A stretch of 64,000 nt of DNA from NCBI RefSeq assembly GCF_003590095.1, contig NC_039478.1:6262001-6326000 (forward strand), read 5' to 3'. A program made the position numbers and the translations under genes. This stretch comes from Trichoplusia ni. Its lineage: Eukaryota; Arthropoda; Insecta; Lepidoptera; Noctuidae. The notes below the pieces were generated by a model that saw nothing but the letters and a program-made list of their open reading frames with translations, searched no databases and was not told the origin of the DNA. Below, piece after piece: positions 13,101 through 25,430 of the stretch (positions within the stretch are counted from its first letter, which is position 1; each line of letters begins with the position of its first letter).

Positions 13101-16100
13101 ACAAAAAGGTGAATGGTGACACACTGTCTCATACACTTCTCTTTTTATTTCATTTAGTAATAACCATACTCGTGACAATGAGGGTTCAATATGAGGTGAC
13201 ATTTCAAACAGATTCTTCTTCATTAACAACATTCTTTAAAGTCTATCTTTAAAAAAAATTGTGGTTTATAGTAACCTAACCTAACGGCGACTCGAAACTG
13301 ACAATGTTTTAATATTCTGCCATATATAACATTGGTTATATGTTCATTAAAATTTAATATTACGCCCGCCTCATTCATGACAAAACAATAAATGTTTGTC
13401 TTTGAACTATACAATCGGACCATGAAAAGCCAGAATAAATAAACGCAACGAGCTGGAAACTTAGTTCGAAATATGACCAGTTATTGTATCCCAACTTGGC
13501 GAGGAGAAATCTCGTTTTCTGACACGCTCCTTACAGTTTAATTGGTAGTATTTACGAAGTTATTATATTTATTTCAATTAAATAATTCTGAATAAGGTTA
13601 ATAGCATTTTGCAAACTTTTTGCTCCGAAATTTATTACGACGAAAACATTACAGCTGTGACCATAGTTTTACTGGTTCTAAAAACATTGATGTGATATAC
13701 GTTTGATCAAAATGAAAAACATTTGAATATTCAACAGCCGATAGCTTACACTATTACCATATTTTAAGTATTTAACGTGACGTATACGAAAGAAACACAT
13801 GGAATGTGCGTAGGATGAAGAATTGAATGTTCAAATGATAGAAAGACAAATGACTAGCAACAAAAAACCTGTTGTTTTATTCTTAACATTTAGGCCCAGT
13901 GTAAACAAGAAATATACGTACTCGATGGTTTTGTCTCCAACAACACGTGCCGTTTTATGAACCTCTATGAGTTTTATGGCTTTTATCGCGTGGAGACTAA
14001 GCATAAGCAAGACTAAAGCTAGCGGTGTATCGGACTTGCTTTGCCTTGCCTCCGAAGGTTTGTGACAAACATAAAATGAATATTCAAACTAGAATATTAA
14101 CGAAGATGAACTTGATAATAAAAAATACATTTGGAATATCAGAATATTCAAAGGAATAAGAATTTCTCCGTCCATAAAATGTATGTCAAGTGATTCAACG
14201 ACTATCTGACTTTGTTTTATTGTTCAAGTAGGTACTATACTCTGAGTGTCAAAGAAGGACACCGTGGTTGTAACTTTTAATGAAATTGTAAGGATATCAA
14301 GAGCATTACCTCTTTATTGCAGATGCTTTATTATTGCTAATTGTGGCTAAATTAGGTCGGCGATAAATGGAACGTGTTTAAAAACGCGCTAATTAGTAAG
14401 ATTTTTCAATGTAGGCGTGTATTAACGTGTTTTATTTGGTGGTTTTAATGGGAATTGCCTACTTTAATATTTATTGGTTTAACTTGGTTATTAATGTCTT
14501 TGAGTTTTTGGATATCGCAGAAACCTTCATTACGTATTTCATCGTCCTCGATTGTATTGTCTAAATTATTCCGAAGTTTTGCAATGCCGTAAAGATCTGT
14601 CATGCCGTTGGCTGTCGATTGTATTAAAGCTCTGTCCCTGTATAAGGTTATATGTAACCGCAGGTTTACGAGGTTGCGGATATCTATTAGCTGGTGCATC
14701 GAGTTCAGAGGATCGCCGTCATTAAAATGTATTTACTGTCTTTTTGAATTCGTTCCGGATTTCTGACGAGTGTTTAAATTTATTGCTACTTTTATTTTAA
14801 CTTAATATTTTTATTACTTTATTTAATATTTGGATTAAAAAAATATAATTCGTCACTCTTTCCTCATTAATTTCCTCTTGATAAACAAAATGTGAGCCAG
14901 TAAGCGAATCAAGATTGAATGGCTAATGTTTGAAACAAGTAGACTTTGACCTAACCCCTTATCTTTATGACAAATGAATGTATTGCACGCTATTTAGTCA
15001 AGAACATTGAACCAGTTTTAATTTCTTTGTGGCGGCTGTTACTAGTTTAACTCGCGTTGTTCTTACTCATGTGGCTGTCTAAAGTATGACCTATATTAGA
15101 TTGTGTCACAACCAGACACGATGCACCTTGATGTTACACTTTATGTGACAGGTTGACTTACTAAAAATAGAGATGGAATTATGCGTATAGAAAATTCGAA
15201 TAAAATTATTATTCCATAGAAACTTTATTAAAAACGGTATTAATGGAACGATTATTTGCCCAATCAACGATCCTCAAAACTAAATATGTCATAAACTTAG
15301 ATAAGCCATAAAAAGAACATTTATTACTGAGAAACAAGAAATGATAAACAAACGAGACATTAACTTTAACGACAAATAAAACCGCTCCGGGCAAAACCAA
15401 TCTCTCGGCATTTAAGCACCAAAACATTGAATAAACTGACGACTTGAACGATAAGCATACAATTATTAATCGGCATACAGCATTGGAATAAAGTAACGAA
15501 ATTTAAAAGTCGATTTACTTTTAAACTGTCACTTGTACCAATGTATCTGCGACTGTTGCTAACGATATTGAAACTCCTTGGTACGTTTTAATTGGTACAT
15601 CAATTTTCGTTAAAATTTCTGAAGGTGTAGATTACACTAAGTGACAATGTGGGTCGTTTAAGACTGTCACGTTAAAAACTTGGCAAATGGTATTCTCAGT
15701 TGTGGTGTAACAACTAACTGTGGTAACACCTGTATCTCATAATTCTTTCCGAAAATAAACCAAAGAAAGGTTAACAATTTATTGTCTTCGAATGTTTTTA
15801 AGAATTTTACGGATTTCTTATGGGGAAATATATTATATTTGAAGCACATTTTTCACATTGGATCAGTGTTTAGATTCTATATCAATATTTGAAAATCAAA
15901 ACAAACGAAAATAGTCAAGACAGTTGAAAACAGCTACTAATGCACGTTAATTATTTCTAACAGATATTTGGCATGAAATTTAGTCACAGATCCAAAATAG
16001 TCGAGCGAAAGTGATCCTAGCGTGATCGTCCCAGCTACATTAGATGCTATATATATTACTGTACCTACCCTTGCAAATAACTCTTGTATCAATTCATAAT

Positions 16101-17368
16101 ATATCTTCACCTACATTACTGTTTCTATTAGCCCTACTTCTGAAAGCCTGGTCAATATAATCGGTTGTCAAATCTTCAGATCATACCAGTCACAGGACTG
16201 GTTGACAAAATCAATCACAGCGCTTGACAAGGTTTGACTGGTGATCAACGATTCCATCTCTCCAGCCCGCCATTCATGTTCAATCGTTTGACCTTTTTGG
16301 TATGTTTTTCCCTTCATAGCAAGGAAAGTAAGTCAAAACTACTCAAAACATGACAAAGTTTGATGATTAGTTGGTCTGTATTCTAGTCCAGTGAATCTTA
16401 AAAATAAATTACGAAGTAAAGTCTCTTTAATAATAAGAAACGTTTTTTTTACGAGAACTTTTCAAGGAATTGTTTTCCGGGATAGCAAGTGATAACTCCA
16501 GCATACGATTTTATTGTTAAGTACAAAGTCATATTGACTATTCACATAAGTTCGTCAATAAGTACTGATGATGGTCGACCATTGTATAAATTTCCCATTT
16601 CGAACCATTTACGTACATTTTAATTTAAATCTTTACATTTAAAGTGTCGTTCCTTATCCTTTTCTGAATGAATGTTTACTGTTGCATTTGGAGCAATTAA
16701 AGTATCTCACTTACTTGCAAAAACAACATTCTGGTCATAATTTGAATTCTTTATAAGATACTCTTGATTATGTGTGGCATTTATTTTATCTTTGATCTGC
16801 ATCAATTTATTATTGCTACCAAAGAAAACTTTATCTTCATCTTTTATAAGTTTTTTACTTCTTAGTTCATCCATCGAATCATTCACTTGTTCACACACAA
16901 TTCACTTAGCCAAAATGTGACCAACATGAACCAACAATAATCATTCTGGTGTAAAGTCAAAAGACTAACCTATAAAAAGAACCCAAAAAGTAAGATGTAC
17001 TTATATTTCACGAGCATATATCAACTCAGAATGGATGTTATAAATCCATAAACTGACGCAACGTAAATACACTGTAAAATAAATTTCATCCGCAGAATAA
17101 GTTTCTTCAAGCCTCTTTATCTGATAATAAACCAAGGCAGAAAAGAGTTCGGTGCACTAAAGGAGGTATTATACTTTTAATGTAGCAATTTCTTTGTCAG
17201 TAATGATGATGGAGTGATCAACCTACCGTACCTCAAGGCGATAAACTCTTATTTATCAGATAATCGTGTTTCTCACCTTCGAGTTTTGAAAACGTACGAT
17301 GTCAGGTGTCGAATTACTTTTTAAATATAGGTTAATGGAACTGCAGATTTTTTTTTGTTCCAAAAGAA

Positions 17369-17428
17369 AATTTTGCCATATATACTATATATATAATTTT
17401 GCCATATATATAATTTTGCAATATATAC
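17369..17428. repeat. AT-rich minisatellite, three units
   Basis: Three tandem imperfect units, each beginning 'attttgc(c/a)atatata', at about 17369, 17396 and 17412. They differ mainly in the length of the TA run. This is simple replication slippage and does not suggest function. Confidence 0.75.
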
Positions 17429-18400
17429 TCTAAGAGTTATAGGGTCCGCCTGTTCAGAATTTTGGAAATTCTGTAATCAATATAAAGCCACATTATTTGT
17501 TAGTTTCAAAGGCTATATTGTTATGAACAAAAAAAATACCGCTTAATGAAATCAGGTAGTTCATAATGTAATTTGCAAATTAAATTCGGTCTAAATTTAG
17601 GTGTTCAATATTACTATGGATGCTATGTTTAGTCGTATTTTTATCTGACTGTGTATTTTGACCTCGCTTTAATGTTATTTTTGTTAGCTCTTAATTTTGA
17701 TCTTAGATCTTTATCAACAAAGGAAAAACGCAACGGTAACGTTGTCCTATTTTTTGCAAGATATGAATCGACGATAGGGTTGTCAATAACTGCGGTATAT
17801 ATTAATAATATTAATTATTTTTCCTATGTTACACTTTACAATTTTAATATAGAGCTATTTTTAGTTCGTCTTACTAGTAGGTACTGTAAAAGACAAATAC
17901 TGTATAGAGTCATCGAAAAAAGACGGTAATCATCAACTTTTAAATGTTTTTTCTTCATCTCTAAACGGAAAAATAAAAAAATCTACCTAGAAACCAAACT
18001 CTCATGAACGAAGTTATCATCGATATCAGATGTTTCTAGGTTACAAATACTTGACGGCTACATACATGTTATGCTCTAAGCTTACAACAATAAACATCAC
18101 ATAACTAAGCTATTTTAAAACGCCTTATTAACTTGAAGTGTCTAACAAGTCATAAAAACGAACAACATACGGCGGCAGTAATTAAAACACGATACTAGTG
18201 CTACAAACATGTGATCTATTATTACGCTCCTATATTATTATGCCATTAGCGACTCCATTTAGGATCCCATAAAAAAAACAATTGAATACATATCTCGAAC
18301 GATTTCGCAGACAAAAGAATGGTTCTGTCTTTATTGTCTCGCTTTTCTTTCACTAGAAATATGTTAAAGAGCCGATGAAAGATTCTTTCAAAATATTATA

Positions 18401-18470
18401 GTGCCACAACTTTTCATACAACGCCATCTAGTCTCAAACTAAGTGAAGCTTGTATTATGACTGCTAGACA
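18401..18470 (+). repeat. Dispersed repeat, copy 1
   Basis: Contains 'caacgccatctagtctcaaa' followed by 'ctaag', preceded by 'ccacaacttttcata'. The same order of blocks recurs at 61688-61760 on the same strand, about 43 kb away, so this is a short interspersed repeat. 'gccatctag' cores also appear at 27.4 and 45.2 kb. Confidence 0.7.
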
Positions 18471-21228
18471 ACACTTATTATCACATATAAATTGGATTCC
18501 ATTTTCTGTAGATATACAATGCATGTCAACGCTGTTTCATTGAAATTGAAAAATAATATAATTTCCTGCTAACTGATTCTAGATTTCAGCTCATTTTCTT
18601 ATTTACAAATAACCAATTTGAGGGACAGTAAGAGAGCTAGACAAAAAAATATTATACGAATCTGTGCTTTTGGTTTTCATGTTACTTACATTCGGATTAC
18701 TCTACAAAATCCATTCCAATATGACAAGTCTCAGGTTCTTTGTTCGTTGACACTTGTCACCCCTCACAAAGACGACACTTGCTAACACATGCACGATATT
18801 TTTTGAGTAAGATCATTCATTCAATAACCAAGTGCATCATGCAAATCAGTGCCATTACTTGCCACTTGCCTTCCATCGTCGTTTTCTTCGGGGCAGCCCT
18901 GTTTCTGTGACGAATGGAACTTTAATAAGTGGCGGAAGTGTGGCGGTAGACGAGAACTGGCCTCTTCCGACTGTGGCGGGGACGAAAGCGGTCGTCTGGA
19001 CTCTTCATAATGTATTTTTCATCTTACTGAGTTTTTAATTGGAAATTGGAGATGTTCTTTCTTCTGCAGGATGAAGTGAACGCTAATTACTTGTCCTTTA
19101 CTTGTCCTTTAATACACCTTGTCTTATTGGCTTCTGTGTTTCCTTCTGATAACTGTTTTTTTTTATATTATGTTAGAGTATTTATTTTCTGATTTCGTCT
19201 AACCCAACTGGATTTCATTTTCCTATATATCTGCTATAAATGCTACCGCGAAGTTTCAAGCTTCATACGATCCATATCTTCAGAAATCTTATTTTAAACC
19301 AGCGTTGTTTTGTTCTGCCATGGAACTATCTTGGATGGTGAAGTATGTTAGCGCATTTTAATACTTATTTCTCTGCGTGCTAAGATTAGTACGGGATATT
19401 TCTTCTTATCACCAATGAATGTGAGTTCTTAGAGTGTCGACAAATGACCATTTAAAACGCTTCTATAACAACAACTATTACCACAGTTCTGTCCGATTTC
19501 CTGCAAATGTGTTTACTGTGTTTCTTTAGATGGCTTTTAAGAAACAAAACCGTGTTTCATTGATGGATTTACTCTGTTTTCTGCAAAGTGCTTTACAGAA
19601 ACTTAGGTAATGTACGAATGAACTAGATCATTTTGAATGGGCAAAAAGTTTCTAATCATGTTCTCATTCTGTTATGTCAGTACCCTAATACCTTTAGCCA
19701 TACATCAAAATTAAAACTAGAATGTTAAATTTTTGAAATACGCTATAGTCCTTCCTAATTAATTTTCAAAATCGGAATGACTTAAAGAATGACAACGACT
19801 AAGTCAAATGAAATCACGATTAAGAGCCATGTCTCTGACACAATTTTCTCTCACTTATGAAACATCTGGAATAGTGCAGAAAATTGAAACAGCTATTGAG
19901 TGAAATACCAATTTCCATGCGTGCTCATGTTGCGGTCTATGTACCTGGACAGGCTTTGTGGTCAGTAGTTAACGTCAGGTCATTGAACTTTGTAATGGTT
20001 TTCTAATAACTTCCCGACTTGCATACGCCGCATACGCGAGATATGTGGAAATGTACGGAAGGTGAATTTGTCACGGGATCATATTGTACTGCGTATGGTT
20101 TTATCGAAGAGAAATGATTGTTGGAGAACTGGCTATCGTATTCATACAATTTTTTTGGTAAGAGACTGTATCATTGTAGTATATGTCAGGAATTTCCTCC
20201 TATGCATTTTTATTACCATGATTGGCTTATCCTGAAATTTAGTGAAATTTGCCATGCTTGTTATGGTCGTTTGGGTACAGTGGTATTTCTATACTGATTG
20301 ACTGGTAATAAAAAATATTCTTATATCAATGTACTTCCCACGTTCTTGAAATCTCTGATCAGTTTAAATGCACGACATTTGAATATTCAGTAGCTCTTAA
20401 TCAGACCATGCGTTTCATTTTTAATGACCGAATGTTGTAACTTTTTTCATTTAGAACCAGAAATAAATTGTTTCTATTTATAAAACATACGTATACGTTT
20501 TCTTAAAGTGGGCGAGATATGAGAAGACAAATTAAGGTCCATTTAAAAGGGGGCGGCATGGGATAAAAGCAGTAAATTTTTTTAAAAATCAGTCTTGTGG
20601 CTTTGATATTGAGTTCATATTCATTTGTATGCTATAAATTTCACGGTTACATTGACAGATTAACGCGCACCGTCGATACACTGAACACATATAAATCACT
20701 TTCTGACAAAGCTGTACAACTTTATAACAGCGATAACATCTACAATCGACAATTTTATTACGATCCTCCGCGAGATTTAAATTTTGCGCAATTCTCGGTC
20801 TTATTGTTAATAAAATAATTGCTTCGTTAAATTATCGAGTTGTCAGGCGGTTACGGCTGAAAAAAAACCGAGTAAAAATTGCGGACCACCAAATAAGTGT
20901 TTTGTGAGTCGATTACTCCGCAAGCATAAATAAAATTATATGTAATTATCGAGAAATGCCGCGTTAAACCTCGAGAGAAGTTGCAAATCTTAAGAGCGGG
21001 TTTATTGAATACTTTAATTATTTTGATACGCCCAAAATTGGCCCGTTTGCAGCTGTGATATTTTCACAAAATAATAAGTGCACCTTGGGAATTTAAAAGG
21101 TTATTTAAAGTGATTAAAGAATGTTTGAAAAATTGCGTACGATGTCACTTAAACAAACCGAGTAATTACAATAACTGATTTTGTCTGGTGTTTTAAATAC
21201 ATTATTACAACATTACATTACAACATTT

Positions 21229-21265
21229 AAGTGTAATAAATGTTTTATAAACATTTATTACACTT
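21229..21265. repeat. Perfect 17-bp inverted repeat (hairpin)
   Basis: The left arm aagtgtaataaatgttt (21229-21245) and right arm aaacatttattacactt (21249-21265) are exact reverse complements around a 3-base spacer. Pairing stops sharply at both ends. It could be a cruciform-prone palindrome, the remnant of a small inverted-repeat transposon, or a short RNA hairpin. Nothing around it decides between these. Confidence 0.8.
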
Positions 21266-21384
21266 TCTTAATTTCGACTTCTCGTACACTTGGCAAGAAA
21301 CTCACCCCTGATCGACTAAAATTATGAGGTATTAATCGAAGACTTCTATTCCTTTCTGTACGAAGGATCTCTCCTAAAGGACTT

Positions 21385-21425
21385 ACAAATTTTAACCCCC
21401 GACGCAAAAAGTGGGGTGTTCTACG
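21385..21425 (+). repeat. Short retroposon fragment
   Basis: 'aacccccgacgcaaaaagtg' followed by 'gggtgttctacgtttgac' matches a phrase I know as a frequent lepidopteran dispersed repeat. Only this core remains; flanking similarity is not evident by eye. Confidence 0.5.
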
Positions 21426-21984
21426 TTTGACTTGAATTAGTGGTGAGAATATGCGATATGGAAATCCGATTGTTAGGTGAGAGTATCAATTACTAGAACT
21501 AGAAAGATGATTATTTTGTCATGTGAATTATTGTCGGGGGTTTCAAATTTTATTCTAGCTTCTCAAAAGAAATGTAGGACAATCCACTCACAACTTGTAC
21601 CAAAACAAATACTTACTACAGTTAATACCAGTTATCATAAAGTTATCACTATAATTAAAGGTTATAAAATAAACACTTCATTTATAACTCAATAGCCAGT
21701 GTTATGATTAGGAGCACTTAATATGCATTGATTTAGCAGTATGGTAATCTAATCGATACAAAATGATTTTATTTCCTGTAAACCTAGATAGTGGAGGACC
21801 GGATCTATCTAATTACGTTAAGTCATTTATTTACATGCATATGAGCATTAATTTAAAATTGAGGAGCTTGTGGCTAAGCTGAATATGCACAAGTTGCTTG
21901 ATGAGATGTTAAACTCAGCTTATGCGTTCTATAAATTAGATTTGCTTACCCCAAATTGTTTATCTTTAGACTATTTGTGCGCTC

Positions 21985-22021
21985 TGTGTCGCGAGTCCGA
22001 CTCGCATTTGACCGGTTTTTC
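21985..22021 (-). repeat. 5'-end fragment of the gggttccgtac element, reverse orientation
   Basis: Read on the minus strand it gives 'aaaaaccggtcaaatgcgag' then 'tcggactcgcgac', the start of the element seen nearly complete at 32241-33002. Only the first 35 to 40 bases are recognisable. Confidence 0.65.
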
Positions 22022-24044
22022 TTAAGCCACATGTGTCCAGATAGTTAAGATAAAATGTAGGAACCACGTCAAATAAAATTATGGCGCATTAATTCACTTC
22101 TATATTAATCATTCAAAAACAGGGCCAAAAAGCCGAAATAAGTACATTTTTAAAGGTTTTAAAGGCTTTAACCATAAAATTCGTAACGTTTAGCGCGAAT
22201 TCAACGCCTCATAAAATTAATATAAAAGTTACATTTTAAATAACTTCTTGCAAATTAAACGATAAAAAAGATTGTATCTGTATTTGTGATACGATCTTAA
22301 GTGATAAGAATGATTTTATGAAGTTTTTAAGAGAATATTTTAATCAAGAAAACTGCATGAATTTTAACACCTTCAGTATCAGATATATTTTAAAAGATGA
22401 AATAAAAGTCTTTTTCACCGATTCAATTAGAAGGAAGGCTATGCGTATCGCGTTTATTGCGTGTTTGTTTATTATTCAAATACATACATTTTTCTAAAAT
22501 TTATTTGAAATGAAAGGAAATAATTTAGTCTACAAATAAAATAGATCCGACATTTCTTAGCTGACTCTGAGACTTTCTTTGGTCTTCGTGTCTATAGAGA
22601 AACTTAAAGAGTGTCAATTTAAGATTTATTACAATTGTTGAAACAACAACAATTAACTGGCATATTTATATTAATTGCTTAGTAAGTTATTAATTTTAAT
22701 AAATCTTAAATAGAAATACACTTTAATCCTATTATATTCGTATTATAGTTAGACCTCGAATGAATGTTGACAGTGCTAAAACAATTTAAATAAACTCATA
22801 ACTTAAATGTCAAGTGAAACCAATCCTGAATACCATTGCTTCATTAGTCTGCAAATTAAATTGACTAATGGTCATATCGAACGTCATTCTCAATGATATT
22901 AAGATTTAATACGTATTTGTGGGTGTATTTCATTTCTAATTAAACAACTGGTGTTAATGACTTCATTTTAAAGATATGGATATGTTAGTTAATAAATCGA
23001 TGTAATAGTCCATGCTAAATTGATTTTAGTAGTGATAATTTTGTTTGGTTTTCATATATTAGATAGTAGAGAGCGCTGAACGTTGTGTATAAGCGGTCTC
23101 CTTCAAAGTTTCTTTCAAATTCAGCTTAGCAATTTAGCCGTAAAAGCTCAGATCAGGACAAAAATAATCTTTCCCATGCACAAAATTATACTTCTTCTCT
23201 AGGATAGGACACAGTATAATTGAAAAATGAATTAACTTATCTAAGTCAAATGATTTTGATTTGAAATATAATTGATAAAGAGAGTAGTGATCCCATTCGC
23301 TATCAACACATTATTTTGAAAAAGAAATATACAAGTTTCAGGGCCAATAGTATTAATAGCACCGACACATTTAAAGCCATTGTTTTTATCATCATTTTTC
23401 CTCGAACAAAATAAAACCTGGTTGTATTTGGGTTAACTGCTCAGATTAAAATCGATCTCTTCATCTATAATGACGATCGAAGGCCCGTATCACATTAAAC
23501 ACGTCATTTACTATGTAACACATACATACATGTGTATATAGTCGACACATACATGTCAACGGTCCGTGTTATCAATACTTTAATCGGATTACGTCGCGCC
23601 CAATGCGCCTAGTCCAGTTTTGTTTATTCGGACTTTTAAGGCCAGAAATACATGAGAGTTGCTCAATTATTTGTTCTTATTTTGTTTTTTTTTTTGTAGT
23701 GTTAAAGCTTTGACGCTATCACGTTTAAATATACCTATGGCTCTCATCTTGCAAAGATTTCTGTTATGCTAGCATAACCTTTGGAGTGTCTTGCCGGTTC
23801 TTCGTCATATCAATGAATTGTCATGAATTGCGGATCCGCGTAATTGGAGATACTAGATCGGTAAACGTTTAAAGGTTAACTAGAAATAAAAAAGATTTTA
23901 TTTTGGGCGTCACTCTTCAATAAAGAAAGTAAGTTGGGATGATTAAATTTAGTTTAGAAGCATTACGATGACCTTTTTCTTTTTAACTTATTTGTTTAAT
24001 TTCGCTGCTTTTTTTGCATGTTGTTTTTTTTTTAATAATGTAAA

Positions 24045-24125
24045 AGACTGGTAGTTTCCTGAACCCGGTTAGACAGGAAACCGACCCCTACATCGTTGGG
24101 AAAAAGCTAGCATGATGATGATTTT
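24045..24125 (+). repeat. LINE-type 3' tail fragment
   Basis: 'ggttagacaggaaaccgacc' and 'catcgttgggaaaaagctag' followed by a 'catgatgatgatt' end correspond to a 3' tail widely scattered in moth genomes. The run of gatgat at the end fits a retroposed 3' terminus. Assigned from memory of the family. Confidence 0.55.
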
Positions 24126-24439
24126 CGCTGCTTTTTTATAATACAAGATTCTCAAATTCAAGTTAGCTTTTTTTAATGAACTACCTGTCGTCTAAAGTGA
24201 TGTCTTGTGTACCCAGCCTTAGACAAACAGCATGACGCCCAGTTTAACACTTAGTTAGATATAAATAAATTTCACATTATATCTTATTCGGCAATCAGTC
24301 AAGGGAACTCAGTTGAGCAGACTTTATTGCTCTAGGGCATTAGTTTATTACCTTTGCATTTATACTGAATTCATTAGTATACGAGAACTTGCAGCTGTTT
24401 TCATGTTTCCATTGAAGCCCGAGGCTTGAGATAACCGTT

Positions 24440-24900
24440 CATTTTTATGGTTCTGTATCCAAAGGGTAAAATGGAACCCTATTGGCTTCGCTGTCTTTTC
24501 GTCTGTCCATCTGTCACTCTCCAGGGTTTGCTTTCCCATGGATGGGATTCCTGATCCTGCTATTTACAATGGCCAATGAATACATGGCAATTGGATTAAA
24601 TTTTATAACATTTTTATTCTTTGAAATAGAAATTCATTGTGTTTTAAGTTAGTGTTCCGCCACCGAATTTCCAATTATTGTATTTCGATTCATTAATCGG
24701 CCATAGTAGGTAAATAGCAGAATTTTGGCCCGGGCTTTATGCCCTGAACCATGACAGCTAGTTCAAATTTTCAAAAATGTGTTGGTTATAAAAACGATGT
24801 CTGACCAATTATTTTTTTCTGATTTGTTGTTTTCTTCAGCCTATTTGTACGGAACCCTCAATGTCGCGAGAGTCTCACGGACTTGACCGTATTTATTTAA
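24440..24900 (-). repeat. Degraded copy of the gggttccgtac element, reverse orientation
   Basis: Read on the minus strand, the right edge gives 'cggtcaagtccgtgagac' and then 'gagggttccgtac', matching the 5' end of the 32.2-kb element. The left edge gives 'gacagatggacagacg' and 'agggttcc', matching its 3' end with the GACA/GACG run. The middle has diverged too far to align by eye. Confidence 0.65.
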
Positions 24901-25279
24901 TAACACTACTCATTACTTTACTACACAGTAAAGGCGGATCCTAACTGGCCTGTTTTGCTTCTAGATACGCCTAGAAAAAAAAAGTGTAAATCATTTGTGA
25001 CTTCAATTTAATCATAGTCGTTATACAGTAGTGATATTCCAAATTGCAGTAATCAGAAACTTATATCTTAGACTAAATTTAAAATAGTATGATCAAGATT
25101 AGATACGGAGATCAAGTCTACCATTATTAGATAGACACTAGATCAGTTTTGTCCGTACGAGTATGTAATTTTGGGATGGTTTGTGGAAGATGCGAATTGC
25201 TTGAATAGGGACCTATTTGAATTTACTCTTCAATAAATATTGTTTAATTAAATTACTTCCCGGTTTACCAATGTTTGTT

Positions 25280-25430
25280 GTTTGCAATACCAGTCCATAT
25301 ACCTCCCACTGTGGGTTGAGCATTGATCACCACTTCACCACGCTAGCCCTCTACGGATTGACGACTTGTACTTTGCCTTATCGAACCCGTAACTCGAGAA
25401 TTAAAATCCATGCAAACAACCGCTGCTTCT
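25280..25430 (-). repeat. Reverse-oriented SINE fragment, same family as 60.1-60.4 kb
   Basis: On the minus strand it contains 'gctagcgtggtgaagtggtg' then 'atcaatgctcaacccacag' and 'tgggaggtatatggactggt'. These line up with 'ctagcgtggtgatcaatgct' and 'cagtgggccgtatataggct' in the plus-strand copy near 60.3 kb. The gtggtga segment is duplicated here. The 73-codon open frame on the plus strand is a by-product. Confidence 0.7.

Noticed and set aside
13271..13285. 'aacctaacctaac', matching the insect telomere repeat CCTAA
   Set aside because: Only two and a half units; expected by chance in AT-rich DNA and not a telomere or interstitial array.
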